From: Erythrobacter sp. SG61-1L
GTDB lineage: Bacteria > Pseudomonadota > Alphaproteobacteria > Sphingomonadales > Sphingomonadaceae
Reading direction: 5' to 3'
Assembly: GCF_001305965.1 (NCBI RefSeq)
Contig: NZ_JXQC01000003.1
Location: 2,105,643-2,169,642 of the forward strand
Length of the DNA stretch: 64,000 nucleotides
The notes beneath the pieces are model-generated. The model was given only the letters and a program-made list of their open reading frames with translations. It ran no database searches and had not been told where the DNA came from. Below, one piece after another: positions 51,389 through 60,573 of this stretch. A program made the position numbers and the translations under genes. The stretch's first letter is position 1, and each line of letters starts with the position of its first letter.

Positions 51389-52093
51389 ATGGTTCCTCTT
51401 TCGTTCCAGCCCAGTGCATTCTCTGGCGAGGAATTCGTGCTGGTCGATGGGCGCGCGCTTTACTGGCCGCGCGAACAGGCTCTGCTGGTGGCCGATCTGC
51501 ATCTGGAAAAGGCCAGCTTCTATGCAAGCCACGGCCAGATGCTGCCCCCCTATGACAGCCGCGAAACGCTCGGTCGCCTCGCACAGGCGATCCGCGCCAC
51601 CGGCGCCCGCCGGGTCTTCACCCTGGGGGACAATTTCCATGACGATGGCGGCGCCCTTCGGCTGGAACCCCATGCGGCGGGCATGCTGGATGCACTGACC
51701 CGCGCGGTGGACTGGGTGTGGATCACCGGGAATCACGATTCGCAGCTTCAGGGCAAGGATGGCGGCACTCTGGCGGAGGAACTGGAAGTGTCCGGCATCA
51801 TCTTGCGCCATCAGGCCCTGCCCGGAGAGGTGCGGGCGGAACTTTCCGGCCATTTCCACCCCAAGTTCAAACTCACCGCGCGCGGCCGTTCGATCAGCCG
51901 CCCTTGCGCCGTGGTGGGATCGTCCCCATCTGGGGCTGGACGGATGATACTGCCCGCTTTCGGCGCGTTGACGGGGGGTATGGACGCCGCCGATCCTGCG
52001 ATCCTTGAGGCCATGCAGCCCGCGAGCAGAGTGGATGCACTGGTGCCCACGAAGGAGCGCTTGCTGCAATTCCCGCTCTGGCGCGCAGGATAG
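51389..52093 (+). CDS. pdeM: Ligase-associated metallophosphoesterase PdeM
   Basis: 234 residues. Calcineurin-like motifs VADLHLEKASFYASHG (D-x-H), TLGDNFHDDGG (GD), ITGNHDSQ (GNHD) and SGHFHPKF (GH-x-H) give the two-metal site. The N-terminal LVDGRALYWPREQALLVADL and the absence of a signal peptide fit PdeM, named for its association with Lhr helicase and ligase DNA repair genes. Those partners are not in this window, so the role is taken from the family. Confidence 0.88.
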   Translation: MVPLSFQPSAFSGEEFVLVDGRALYWPREQALLVADLHLEKASFYASHGQMLPPYDSRETLGRLAQAIRATGARRVFTLGDNFHDDGGALRLEPHAAGMLDALTRAVDWVWITGNHDSQLQGKDGGTLAEELEVSGIILRHQALPGEVRAELSGHFHPKFKLTARGRSISRPCAVVGSSPSGAGRMILPAFGALTGGMDAADPAILEAMQPASRVDALVPTKERLLQFPLWRAG

Positions 52094-52177
52094 CTCCGAA
52101 TTCCGCACCAGCCCCCTTTCGCTGGCGGAAGAATCCCATTAAGACGCGCGCTTCGAAAACCTAGACGAAACGATTAC

Positions 52178-52182
52178 AGGAG
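52178..52182 (+). promoter_or_regulatory. Shine-Dalgarno site deciding the infC start
   Basis: AGGAG at 52178-52182 lies 8 bases before ATA 52191-52193 but 29 bases before the first ATG (52212). This spacing only fits the ATA as the start codon. Confidence 0.7.
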
Positions 52183-52190
52183 ACCGCACA

Positions 52191-52733
52191 ATAGCACGTC
52201 CTCCCCGGCGAATGCTGACGCCCCCCGTGAAAAGCGGGCCGCGCTTCGACAATTTCATCCAGTCCGACAAAGTTCGCGTCATTGACGAGAACGGTGAGAA
52301 TCTGGGTGTGATGTATACGAGCGAGGCAATCGAACAGGCAGCCGATGTCGGCCTGAACCTGGTCGAGGTGTCGCCCAATGCGGATCCGCCAGTCTGCAAG
52401 TTCCTCGATGTGGGCAAGTACCGCTACGAGGCGCAGAAGAAGGCGAATGCTGCGCGCAAGACGCAGAAGACGCAGGAAATCAAAGAAATCAAGATGCGCC
52501 CCAACATCGACACGCATGATTATGACGTGAAGATGCGCAACGTGAACAAGTTCCTGCTGGAAGGCGACAAGGTGAAGATCACCCTGCGCTTCCGTGGCCG
52601 TGAAATGAGCCACCAGGAACTGGGCATGAACCTGCTCAAGCGGGTGCAGGAAGATGTGGTGGAGATCGCCAAGATCGAAGCCTATCCCCGGCTTGAAGGC
52701 CGCCAGATGCTGATGGTGCTGGCGCCGAAATAA
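52191..52733 (+). CDS. infC: Translation initiation factor IF-3, probable AUA start
   Basis: IF-3 checks the initiator tRNA and start codon on the 30S subunit. 180 residues from the ATA: N-terminal domain (SGPRFDNFIQSDKVRVIDEN, then GENLGVMYTSEAIEQAADVG), basic linker (YRYEAQKKANAARKTQKTQE) and C-terminal domain (MRPNIDTHDYDVKMRNVNKF, then KVKITLRFRGREMSHQELG). The in-frame ATG at 52212 would drop the first seven residues (ARPPRR region) and has no ribosome site. An atypical start (ATT in Escherichia coli) lets IF-3 repress its own synthesis; the same logic is inferred here. A terminator follows. Confidence 0.93.
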   Translation: MARPPRRMLTPPVKSGPRFDNFIQSDKVRVIDENGENLGVMYTSEAIEQAADVGLNLVEVSPNADPPVCKFLDVGKYRYEAQKKANAARKTQKTQEIKEIKMRPNIDTHDYDVKMRNVNKFLLEGDKVKITLRFRGREMSHQELGMNLLKRVQEDVVEIAKIEAYPRLEGRQMLMVLAPK

Positions 52734-52758
52734 GCGCCCGCCATTCCGGCAAACACGC

Positions 52759-52787
52759 AAGGGCGTGCCGCAAGGCGCGCCTTTTTG
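52759..52787 (+). terminator. Intrinsic terminator after infC
   Basis: GGGCGTGCC / GGCGCGCC stem with a GCAA loop and one G:T pair, followed by TTTTT; the flanks ACGCAA / TTGCGT can extend the stem. Confidence 0.85.
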
Positions 52788-52905
52788 CGTTTCGGGGATA
52801 GTGCGGGCCGAACGAGGCAACGCCGCCCTGCCCGAACGCCAGACTTCTTGCCATGGCCCGTGCCGAAGCTAGTGTCGGTGCACGGAGAGGCGGAGGGGGC
52901 AGAAA

Positions 52906-54336
52906 TTGGCGGAAAACCGTATCTTGTCGGCGAAACATATCGGTCTTCTGGCCGGGATCGCCGGTTTCCTGCTTACCCTGATTCTGCCTGCCCCCGCCGG
53001 CATGTCCGCGCAGGCGTGGACCGTTGCCGGCCTTACCGTGTGGATGGCGGCATGGTGGATGACGGAGGCGGTGCCGCTTACCGCCACTGCGCTGCTGCCC
53101 TTCGTCGTCCTGCCCTTTGCCGGCGTGATGAACGCCAACCAGACCGCGTCAGCCTATTATTCGCCGATCCTGTTCCTGATTCTGGGCGGGGCATTCCTTG
53201 CGCTGGCGATCGAGCGCACGCGGCTACACCGGCGGCTGGCGCTGGCCATCCTTGCGCGGGTCAGTTCACGCGGCGGCAGTACGCAATTGCTGCTGGCCTT
53301 CATGATTTCCGCCGCCGTTCTGTCCATGGTGATTTCCAACACCTCCACCGCGCTCATCATGATGCCTATGGCGCTGGCCGTGCTGGATGGCGGCGGCGCG
53401 GAAGCTGACGACCGCGAGGGGCTCTCGGGCGCCCTGCCCATGGGCATTGCCTTTGCCGCCTCCATCGGCGGGCTGGGCACCATCGTGGGCAGCCCCACCA
53501 ATGCGATTGCCGTGGGCCTGCTGGAAAAATCCATCGGGCTGGACATCAGCTTTGCCGCGTGGAGCCTTTACGGCATGCCCATCGTGCTGCTGGGCATCCC
53601 GCTGGCTGCCTTCATCATCGCCCGCGTGCAGAAAACGGCGCAGCATCCGTTCGACATTGCCGCCGCCCGCGCCGCGATAGCCTGCCCGCCAGAATGGTCG
53701 CAGCCGGAAAAGCGGCTCGTGCCGGTCATTGCCCTCGCCTTCCTCGCATGGATGGCCCAGCCTTGGCTGGAAACCCTGCTGCCCAAGGGATCGCTGACCG
53801 ATGGGACCATCGGCGTGATCGCGGGCCTCAGCCTGTTCCTCATCCCCGACGGCACCGGCCGCCCGCTGCTGGTGTGGAGCGAGGCGGATCGCGCGCCCTG
53901 GGGCGTCATCATGATGTTCGGCGGCGGGCTGGCGCTGGCCGCCGGAATGACCGAATCCGGCCTTGCCGACTGGCTGGGCCAGTCCCTGCTGCCGCTTTCC
54001 AGCGTGCCGCTGCTGGTAGTGGCATTGGCGGTGGTGGCCATGGTGATCGTCATCACCGAATTTGCCAGCAATGTCGCCACGGCCAGCGGGATCATCCCCG
54101 TGGTGGCCAGCCTGATCGTCGCGCTGGGCGCAGATCCGGTGCTGCTGGCCGTTCCCGCCGCCATGGCCGCCAGTTGGGGCTTCATGCTGCCTGCGGGAAC
54201 AGGCCCCAATGCCATCGCCTGGGCGACAGGCCGCATCCGCCTGCCCCGCATGGTGGGCGCGGGCATTGCGCTCGACGTGGCGGGCGCCGCCATGATCGTG
54301 CTGGTAGTGTGGGGCGTGGCCGCGCTGGCAGGCTGA
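52906..54336 (+). CDS. DASS/SLC13-family sodium-coupled transporter
   Basis: 476 residues, about 11-12 transmembrane helices. The two family motifs are present: SNTSTALIMMPMALAV (first SNT) after helix 4 and, in the second half, EFASNVATASGIIPVVASLI (second SNT-like), with GTGPNAIAWATGRIRLPRMV following. These proteins import di- and tricarboxylates or sulfate with Na+. The start is a TTG with GGAGGGGG eight bases upstream; no better ATG exists. No substrate-specific neighbour. Confidence 0.9.
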   Translation: MAENRILSAKHIGLLAGIAGFLLTLILPAPAGMSAQAWTVAGLTVWMAAWWMTEAVPLTATALLPFVVLPFAGVMNANQTASAYYSPILFLILGGAFLALAIERTRLHRRLALAILARVSSRGGSTQLLLAFMISAAVLSMVISNTSTALIMMPMALAVLDGGGAEADDREGLSGALPMGIAFAASIGGLGTIVGSPTNAIAVGLLEKSIGLDISFAAWSLYGMPIVLLGIPLAAFIIARVQKTAQHPFDIAAARAAIACPPEWSQPEKRLVPVIALAFLAWMAQPWLETLLPKGSLTDGTIGVIAGLSLFLIPDGTGRPLLVWSEADRAPWGVIMMFGGGLALAAGMTESGLADWLGQSLLPLSSVPLLVVALAVVAMVIVITEFASNVATASGIIPVVASLIVALGADPVLLAVPAAMAASWGFMLPAGTGPNAIAWATGRIRLPRMVGAGIALDVAGAAMIVLVVWGVAALAG

Positions 54337-54357
54337 CGCGCGGGCCGGAAAGGCCGT

Positions 54358-54891
54358 TCAGCCCTTCCAGGTCCGCCGTTCTTCCGCCTGGCGCAGCACT
54401 TCGTAGGCCACCTGGAACGACTGGAAGGCTTTCGCGGCCTCCTCGTCGCCCGGGCGGACATCGGGATGCACTTCCTTGGCCCTTGCGCGCCATGCCTTCT
54501 TCACGGCCTCGAAATCGGCATCCGCTTCAAGGCCCAGCACTTCCAGCGCGCGCATCTCGTCGCTGCTGCGGCTGCCGTCGCCGGAGCCGGCCCAGCCATA
54601 GTGCGATGCCTCGGCATAGCCCGAATTGGCGCGCTGCTCGCTCTTGGCGCGGGCCTGTGCCTCTTCCTCGTCCAGCCCTTCGAAATAATTCCACTTGGAA
54701 TTGTATTCGGCGGCATGCTGCTGGCAGAAATACCAGCGATCCGGGCTGTTGGGCGATTTGGGCGCCGGGCAATTGCCTGGCTCGTTGCAGCCGTGCCGGT
54801 CGCACAGGCGCACAGTCGTCGCCTCGCGCGAGCTGCCATAGCCGCGCCAGCGGGGAAAGCCCCAGTCGAGCGTTCGTTTCGCGCGGCTCAT
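54358..54891 (-). CDS. DnaJ-domain protein
   Basis: 177 residues. A C-terminal J domain (about 115-175: ALEVLGLEADADFEAVKKAW, RARAKEVHPDVRPGDEEAAK) has the HPD motif that stimulates DnaK. The N-terminal half contains CDRHGC, GNCPAPKSPNSPDRWYFCQQH and NYFEGLD, a pattern found in the DjlA-like short J proteins of alphaproteobacteria; the Cys/His may bind zinc. Convergent with the DASS gene. Confidence 0.9.
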   Translation of the reverse strand: MSRAKRTLDWGFPRWRGYGSSREATTVRLCDRHGCNEPGNCPAPKSPNSPDRWYFCQQHAAEYNSKWNYFEGLDEEEAQARAKSEQRANSGYAEASHYGWAGSGDGSRSSDEMRALEVLGLEADADFEAVKKAWRARAKEVHPDVRPGDEEAAKAFQSFQVAYEVLRQAEERRTWKG

Positions 54892-55036
54892 AAAGAGAAA
54901 TCCTTGACCATCCGCCAGACATAGGCGCTCGCCCCCGCCCCTGCAAAGGGATCAAGCGCGACACTTTGAGACAATTGCTGCGTTGCAAAAAGAATTCGGG
55001 GAACTAACCGGGGATCGGAGGAGTTACCCCAGCACC

Positions 55037-55252
55037 GTGAGCAAGCAACTCGCCCTTTCCGCAGCCTTCTCCATCTTCGCGATGGCGGCTTTTGCGCTTT
55101 GCACCACCCCTTCCGCATTCGATGCGGATGCCGGGGCACTTGGTGCAATCGCCGTGCGGGAAAGCATTGCGGGCGCTCCGATCGAAATCGAAGCGCCCGC
55201 CAATCTGCTGCAGCTGCCGGAAATTCCGGCGCTGCAATTTGTCGCCGATTAG
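55037..55252 (+). CDS. Small exported hypothetical protein
   Basis: 71 residues from a GTG at 55037 (or 89 from an earlier start at 54983). The first ~25 residues look like a signal peptide ([17 protein letters not shown]), the rest is Ala/Ile/Glu-rich ([20 protein letters not shown]). GGAGGAG lies 14 bases before the GTG, which is long. Its stop overlaps the stop of pal in convergent position. Not recognised; weakly supported. Confidence 0.45.
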   Translation: MSKQLALSAAFSIFAMAAFALCTTPSAFDADAGALGAIAVRESIAGAPIEIEAPANLLQLPEIPALQFVAD

Positions 55253-55770
55253 TCGATCGTGATCGTGGCGGCGCGGCGGTTCTGCGCCCATGCCGCTTCG
55301 TTGGAGCCGAGCGCGACCGGGCGTTCCTTGCCATAGCTGACGACGGACAGGCGCGAAGCGTCGACACCGATGCTGACAAGATAGTTCTTGGCCGCATTGG
55401 CCCGGCGCTCGCCCAGTGCGATGTTGTAATCGCGCGTGCCGCGTTCGTCGCAATGGCCTTCGATCGTGGCGCGCTTGGCCGGGTAACGCTTCAGCCATTC
55501 AGCCTGAGCGCGCAGGGCGGCCATGTCGGTTGCGTCGATGTCGAACTTGTCCGTGTCGAAATAGACGACGTTGCGGCCCTGCATCTGCGCCATGAAATCC
55601 GCATTGCTGCCGGGGATCGGGCCAGTCGGCGTCGGGGCCGGGGTAGGAGCCGGGGCGGCAGTTTCAACAGTGGCGGGCTGCGGGGGAAGCTGTTCGGGTG
55701 CAGCGGTCTTGCTGCAGCCGGCGAGCGCGATTGCGCCGGCGAGGGCTGCGACGGAAACGAGACGTTGCAT
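55249..55770 (-). CDS. pal: Peptidoglycan-associated lipoprotein Pal
   Basis: 173 residues: lipoprotein signal with lipobox LAGC (C19), a Pro/Thr-rich linker, and an OmpA-type domain (about 65-173) with [32 protein letters not shown] (peptidoglycan contacts) and [13 protein letters not shown]. Anchors the outer membrane to peptidoglycan and works with TolB. Last gene of the tol-pal cluster, 63 bases after tolB. Confidence 0.95.
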   Translation of the reverse strand: MQRLVSVAALAGAIALAGCSKTAAPEQLPPQPATVETAAPAPTPAPTPTGPIPGSNADFMAQMQGRNVVYFDTDKFDIDATDMAALRAQAEWLKRYPAKRATIEGHCDERGTRDYNIALGERRANAAKNYLVSIGVDASRLSVVSYGKERPVALGSNEAAWAQNRRAATITID

Positions 55771-55833
55771 ATTCGCTCTCCTTCGAAAGGGCCAACGGGG
55801 GGAGTTAGCCGGTAAAATCCTAATGTATCACTT

Positions 55834-57222
55834 TTACGGCAATACCGGACCCCATGCCGGGTCGGAAGCCCCAACAGGCGTCGGCAGGCGGCGTTCGTTG
55901 CGGCCGGTCAGGTCCACCTGCCAGAGCGACGCATCGCCGGAGTTACGCGCATTGCGGAAGAACTGCACGATGCGGCCATTGGGCGCCCAGGTGGGAGCCT
56001 CGTCCTGCCAGCTATCGGTCAGGTGGCGCAGGTTGCGGCCATCGGGCGACATCACCGCGATGCGGAAATTGCCGACGATATGCGTGAAGGCGATCTGATC
56101 GCCGCGCGGGCTCCATTCCGGCGTGGCCGCACGACCGCCGAAGAAAGTGATGCGCTTCTGGTTCGAGCCATCGGCATTCATCACATAGACCTGCTGGGTG
56201 CCCGAACGGTCGCTCTCGAACACGATCCGGCTGCCGTCGGGCGAATAGGAACCGCCCACATCGATGCCGGGGCTGTCGGTCAGCCGCTCGCTCTGCCCGC
56301 CTTCGGCGCGGATGCGATAGATGTCGGTATTGCCGCCCACCGCCATGGAATAGAGAATCCACTTGCCATCCGGCGACCAGCGCGGGGCAAAAGTGGGGTT
56401 GGTGCTGCGGGTGACAAGGTGCTGCTTACCCGTGCCGATGTCATAGATGTAGATGCTGGGATTGCCGTTCAGATAGCTGAGATAGACGATCTGCTTGTAA
56501 TCCGGCGAATAACGCGGGGTAAGCGCAGTTGCCTGCCCATTGGTGATGAAGCGGTGGTTCGCGCCATCGGAATCCATGATAGCCAGCCGCTTGATGCGGT
56601 GATCCTTGGGGCCGGTTTCGGCGATATAGGCGATCTTGCTGTCGAAGAAGGGGCTTTCGCCCGACAGGCGCGAATAGACGAGGTCGGCGCATTTATGCGC
56701 GGCGCGGCGCCAGTCACTGGGCGGAACCACCCAGCCTTCACGCACTAGTTCGTCCTTCAGGGTGATGTCATAGAGATAGCAGCCCACGGTAAGCCGCCCG
56801 TCGCCGCCCGCACGGACATAGCCATGCACCAGCATTTCCGCGCTGCGCGACTGCCAGACGGACCATTTCGGCGATGTGATATCCGGATATTCCGGGCGCG
56901 GCAGGGCATCGGGGCCAACCGGGCGGAACAGGCCGTTGTTCTTCAGGTCCGCCGTGATCACCCGCGCCAGTTCCCGGCCCAGCGCGGCAGTGCCTTCCGT
57001 ATTGGCCGCCGTGGGCACATTGGCGTTGGTGGCGAAGGACGGGATGGCGATCCCAAGATCCTGCCACGCGCCCTCATAGGTGGTCGAACCGGTGAGACCG
57101 CCGCCGTCCTCGTCACGTACGTCGCTAGATTCAAGAGCGCCTTGTGGCTGCGCCAATGACGTATCTTGCGCCATCACCGGCACACTGAATGCGAAGAAAA
57201 GAGCGACAAGCCCGTTTTTCAT
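55834..57222 (-). CDS. tolB: Tol-Pal periplasmic protein TolB
   Basis: 462 residues: signal peptide (VPVMAQDTS), N-terminal alpha/beta domain (~60-180) and a six-bladed propeller with repeated W-SPDG motifs (FAPRWSPDGKWILYSM, SYSPDGSRIVFESDRSGT, PEWSPRGDQIAF). It links Pal to TolA. The start ATG overlaps the tolA stop (TAATG). The first ~100 bases are A+T-richer than the rest. Confidence 0.95.
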   Translation of the reverse strand: MKNGLVALFFAFSVPVMAQDTSLAQPQGALESSDVRDEDGGGLTGSTTYEGAWQDLGIAIPSFATNANVPTAANTEGTAALGRELARVITADLKNNGLFRPVGPDALPRPEYPDITSPKWSVWQSRSAEMLVHGYVRAGGDGRLTVGCYLYDITLKDELVREGWVVPPSDWRRAAHKCADLVYSRLSGESPFFDSKIAYIAETGPKDHRIKRLAIMDSDGANHRFITNGQATALTPRYSPDYKQIVYLSYLNGNPSIYIYDIGTGKQHLVTRSTNPTFAPRWSPDGKWILYSMAVGGNTDIYRIRAEGGQSERLTDSPGIDVGGSYSPDGSRIVFESDRSGTQQVYVMNADGSNQKRITFFGGRAATPEWSPRGDQIAFTHIVGNFRIAVMSPDGRNLRHLTDSWQDEAPTWAPNGRIVQFFRNARNSGDASLWQVDLTGRNERRLPTPVGASDPAWGPVLP

Positions 57223-58097
57223 TACTGAGGTGTCCACTTAAACTCCCAGTCCTTAATGCGCTTCCAAGCGTTGTAATATTCTCTTGGCAGCTTGAATGGG
57301 GCCGCCAATTGCACAGCTCGAATTGCCAACTCCGCATGACGTGCTGCCTGCGCACGGTTGGTGTCGTTTATGCCTGTCTGCCTGAATGTCGGACGACCTT
57401 TGAGGCTTCCATCTGGGTTAAGCTCAAAAGTCAGATAGGTCTTGAGCTGCTCTGCGTCCGCTCCTGAAGGAGGCTTCCAGTAAGGTCGCAACTGACGGTC
57501 AATCGCCTGCTCCAGCGATGCCTTGGCACTCGCGCCGATCTGCGATGCGGGGATAAGCGCCTCCGCCTCGCCGGCGCCTGCACCAGCCAGGAAATTGTCG
57601 CCCAGACGGCTGCCACCGCCGGTCTTGACGGCCTGCGGCTGCGGCGGCTTGGGCGGCTGCTTGGCCGGGGCCGGAGTGGCCGGGCGCTGCTGTGCCGCGG
57701 GTGAAGGCTTCGGAGAGGGCTTTGGCGAAGGCTTTGGCTGGGCGCTCGGCTTAGGCGAAGGCTTGGGTGAAGGCTTCGCCTCCGGCTTCGGCTTGGGGCT
57801 GGGCTTCGGCTCGGGCCTGGGTTCCGGCACCGGGGCGGGCGGCGGAGCCAGTTCCTCTGCAATGGTCGATGCAACGGAGGCCTGCGCTTCCTGAGCGACT
57901 TGCGGCCCTTCGTTCACCAGCCCCACATCCTCGGTGAGGTTTACCGTCACGCGCGGTGGCGGGGGAATGATCACGGGCGCGCGCAAGGCATGGATCGTCA
58001 GGGCGACGATCAGCGCAAGATGCGCCGCGACCGCAATGATCAGGCCGATCAGTTCATCGCTGCGCAGGCGGAAACGGGGGCGGGAACGCGCGATCAT
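57222..58097 (-). CDS. tolA: TolA, energy-transducing inner-membrane protein
   Basis: 291 residues: one N-terminal transmembrane helix (LIGLIIAVAAHLALIVALTI), a long Pro-Lys-Ser rich spacer (KPSPKPSPKPSAQPKPSP) in place of the usual coiled coil, and a C-terminal TonB/TolA-like domain (ASLEQAIDRQLRPYWKPPSG to KRIKDWEFKWTPQ). It couples the TolQR motor to TolB/Pal during cell constriction. The C-terminal ~130 codons have a different, A+T-richer codon choice. Confidence 0.92.
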   Translation of the reverse strand: MIARSRPRFRLRSDELIGLIIAVAAHLALIVALTIHALRAPVIIPPPPRVTVNLTEDVGLVNEGPQVAQEAQASVASTIAEELAPPPAPVPEPRPEPKPSPKPKPEAKPSPKPSPKPSAQPKPSPKPSPKPSPAAQQRPATPAPAKQPPKPPQPQAVKTGGGSRLGDNFLAGAGAGEAEALIPASQIGASAKASLEQAIDRQLRPYWKPPSGADAEQLKTYLTFELNPDGSLKGRPTFRQTGINDTNRAQAARHAELAIRAVQLAAPFKLPREYYNAWKRIKDWEFKWTPQ

Positions 58098-58106
58098 GGC
58101 AAAACG

Positions 58107-58562
58107 CTATGGCGCCTCGACTGAACTGTTGGTGACCAGCGAAATCGAACCGAAGCCTGCATGGCTCAGTTCGCCCATCACTTCCATCACCCGGCCGTAA
58201 TCCAGCGCCTTGTCGGCGCGCAGGGTCACCAGCGGCGGCTTGCCTTCCGCGTCGCGCGGAATATTCGCCAGCGCTGCTTCCAGCCCGCCCCGTTCGATCG
58301 GGCTTTCGTCCAGATAGACAGTGCCGTCATCGGCAATGGAAATGGTGATCTGGTCCTTCTCCTGCGACAGGGCATCGGCCCTGCTGTCAGGCAGATCCAG
58401 CGGCACGCCCGCCGTCAGCAGCGGGGCGGTGACCATGAAGATGATCAGCAGCACAAGCATCACGTCCACCAGCGGCGTGACGTTGATTTCCGCCATGGGC
58501 GCGCGGCGGCCGCGGCCGCGCCTGCGCCGCCCGGATGAAGAGGAGGCAACCCCCATCGACAT
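58107..58562 (-). CDS. tolR: TolR, ExbD/TolR-family motor protein
   Basis: 151 residues: a basic N-terminus, one transmembrane helix with the essential Asp (PLVDVMLVLLIIFMVTAPLL), and a periplasmic domain ending in RVMEVMGELSHAGFGSISLV. Forms the proton-driven stator with TolQ. Overlaps tolQ by one base (TGATG). Confidence 0.95.
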   Translation of the reverse strand: MSMGVASSSSGRRRRGRGRRAPMAEINVTPLVDVMLVLLIIFMVTAPLLTAGVPLDLPDSRADALSQEKDQITISIADDGTVYLDESPIERGGLEAALANIPRDAEGKPPLVTLRADKALDYGRVMEVMGELSHAGFGSISLVTNSSVEAP

Positions 58563-59263
58563 CAGATGCGCTCCAGATCGCGGCTCAGCTTCGCGCCGAA
58601 GCGGTCGGCAAAGCGCTGCAGGCTCGCCTCGAACAGGCCAACCCGATTGCTGAAGCGGTTATAGGCAATCACGGCGGGAATGGCGGCGAACAGGCCGATG
58701 GCCGTGGCGAACAGGGCTTCCGAAATGCCGGGAGCAACCACGGCGAGCGAGGAATTCTGCTGCTGCCCGATCTGGAAGAAGCTGTTCATGATGCCCCAGA
58801 CAGTGCCGAACAGGCCGACGAACGGCCCCACGGAACCGGTGGTGGCAAGGAAGTTCAGCCGGGCTGCCAGATTATCGGATTCCTCGGCCACCTGGCCTTC
58901 CATGGCCGTGGCCACGCGCTGGCGCACGCCTTCACGGTCAAAACCCGGACGCGCGGTGGACTTGCGGAACTCGCCCAGACCGGCAGCGGCGATGGCGGCG
59001 GACGGCACCTGCTGGCGGCGGCGTTCGCCCAGCAATGCCTCCGGATTGTCGAGCGTGAGGAATTCCGCCTCGAAATCCTCGCAGCGGCGCTTGAGCGATC
59101 CCATGCGCAGGCTGAACGAGACGATGATGGTCCACACCCACATGCTGGCAAGCAGCAGGCCGCCCATCACCACCTGCACCACGATGTCGGCATCGAGGAA
59201 AAGCTGGATCGGATCGAGGCGGCTGGGCGCGGTGGAAGCGGCCAGGAAAGCAAGCTGGGTCAT
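58562..59263 (-). CDS. tolQ: TolQ, MotA/TolQ/ExbB proton channel protein
   Basis: 233 residues with three transmembrane helices: [20 protein letters not shown] near the start, then the conserved pair [20 protein letters not shown] and [20 protein letters not shown]. Stator partner of TolR. The start overlaps the ybgC stop (ATGA). Confidence 0.95.
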   Translation of the reverse strand: MTQLAFLAASTAPSRLDPIQLFLDADIVVQVVMGGLLLASMWVWTIIVSFSLRMGSLKRRCEDFEAEFLTLDNPEALLGERRRQQVPSAAIAAAGLGEFRKSTARPGFDREGVRQRVATAMEGQVAEESDNLAARLNFLATTGSVGPFVGLFGTVWGIMNSFFQIGQQQNSSLAVVAPGISEALFATAIGLFAAIPAVIAYNRFSNRVGLFEASLQRFADRFGAKLSRDLERI

Positions 59264-59730
59264 GCGGTTCCTTCTGGAGCAAGCAGGGGGGCAAAGGCAT
59301 CGCGCCAGGCGGCCGGCTGGCGGCGCGGGCGGCCTTCGGGGGAAACGAAACCGACGCGGACATCCGCCTCGGCAAGCAGAACATCGTGGCGGAAGGCCTT
59401 CTGGCGCAGGGTGACGCTGGCCGCGCCGAGATCGAGTGCGTGGCTTTCGATCCGCACTGCATCGTCCAGCCGGGCCGGCGCTGCATAGCGGATATTCAGC
59501 CCCGCCACGGCATAGACGCCCTCGCCCGATTCCTGCGCGGCGCGCTGGTCGATCCCCAGCAGGCGCAGCATGTCGGACCGGGCGCGTTCGAACCAGCGCA
59601 GGTAATTGGCGTGATAGACGATGCCGGACAGGTCGGTATCCTCATAATACACGCGCACGGCAAACAGGTGGCGCCACCTGCCGTCCGGGCCTTCGAAACG
59701 GCCAGTGTGGGGTTCGATCTCAGTTACCAT
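59260..59730 (-). CDS. ybgC: YbgC, acyl-CoA thioesterase of the tol-pal cluster
   Basis: 156 residues of the hot-dog fold: [20 protein letters not shown] holds the active-site Asp, and [19 protein letters not shown] follows. It hydrolyses acyl-CoA or acyl-ACP and is linked to phospholipid synthesis at the Tol machinery. The ATG at 59730 is preferred to a GTG 12 bases upstream. Confidence 0.92.
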   Translation of the reverse strand: MVTEIEPHTGRFEGPDGRWRHLFAVRVYYEDTDLSGIVYHANYLRWFERARSDMLRLLGIDQRAAQESGEGVYAVAGLNIRYAAPARLDDAVRIESHALDLGAASVTLRQKAFRHDVLLAEADVRVGFVSPEGRPRRQPAAWRDAFAPLLAPEGTA

Positions 59731-59818
59731 GCTCTCCCGCACCGGTTTAACCTCTTGCCGACTCGCTCGGCAAGAACGGCTTTTTTACATTGCGGGATGA
59801 ACCGTTGATGGCCCGCGA

Positions 59819-60199
59819 TCAGCGGACGAGCATCGGCCCCAATGGCTGCCCACCGAACAGGTGGACATGCAGATGCGGCACTTCCTGTCCGCCATGGGCG
59901 CCCAGATTGGCCAGCAGGCGATAGCCCGGCTGCACCAGATCCAGCTCGCGCGCGACATGGCCCACGGCACGCACGAAGCCGGCGATTTCCTCTGCCCCGG
60001 CGCGGGCGGAAAAATCGTCCCAGCTGACATAGGCGCCCTTGGGGATCACCAGCACGTGAACCGGCGCCTGCGGCGCGATGTCGTGGAAAGCGAGTGCCCA
60101 TTCATCTTCGAAGACGGTGCGGTTGGGGATTTCCCCGCGCAGAATCTTCGCGAAAATGTTCTGGTCGTCATACGGCAGGGTGGCGTCGATGGGCATCAT
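59819..60199 (-). CDS. HIT-family nucleotide hydrolase
   Basis: 126 residues with the histidine triad HLHVHLFGGQPLGPM and the N-terminal DDQNIFAKILRGEIPNRTVF typical of the HINT branch (purine nucleoside phosphoramidases). The start overlaps the hisE stop (ATGA), so it is co-translated with histidine synthesis genes, an arrangement often seen in alphaproteobacteria. Confidence 0.92.
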   Translation of the reverse strand: MMPIDATLPYDDQNIFAKILRGEIPNRTVFEDEWALAFHDIAPQAPVHVLVIPKGAYVSWDDFSARAGAEEIAGFVRAVGHVARELDLVQPGYRLLANLGAHGGQEVPHLHVHLFGGQPLGPMLVR

Positions 60200-60510
60200 T
60201 CGCTCCGCGAGGCTTTTTCAACGAGGCCGGACGTGCCTTCCCGCCGGTCAAGCTCGGCCATGATGGCAGAAAGCGGCACCTGCTTTTCGGCCAGCAGCAC
60301 CATCAGGTGGAACAGCACGTCGGCCGCTTCGCCCACCAGTTCTTCCTCGCTGCCGGAAAGGGCGGCGATCACCGTCTCCACCGCTTCCTCGCCCAGCTTG
60401 CGCGCGATCACGGGCAGGCCGCGTGCGTGGAGCTTGGCGACATAGCTGGAATCGGGCGAGGCGCCCATGCGCTGGGCGATGGTCTGTTCGAGGCGAATGA
60501 GCGTGTCCAT
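60196..60510 (-). CDS. hisE: Phosphoribosyl-ATP pyrophosphatase
   Basis: 104 residues. MazG-like fold with KLGEEAVETVIAALSG and EELVGEAADVLFHLMVLLAE, the acidic Mg2+ site. Second step of histidine synthesis. Translation from MDTLIRLEQTI at 60510; a GTG two codons upstream is also possible. Confidence 0.93.
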   Translation of the reverse strand: MDTLIRLEQTIAQRMGASPDSSYVAKLHARGLPVIARKLGEEAVETVIAALSGSEEELVGEAADVLFHLMVLLAEKQVPLSAIMAELDRREGTSGLVEKASRSE

Positions 60511-60573
60511 GGCCACGCGACATGGACAGGGCGCGCGGCCCGGTCAAGCGTTTGGGGCAGGTGGCAGGCGGAC

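Noticed and set aside
54983-55036. Earlier start of the small gene before pal
   Set aside because: The added residues (QKEFGELTGDRRSYPST) would precede the signal peptide; the GTG at 55037 gives a normal one.
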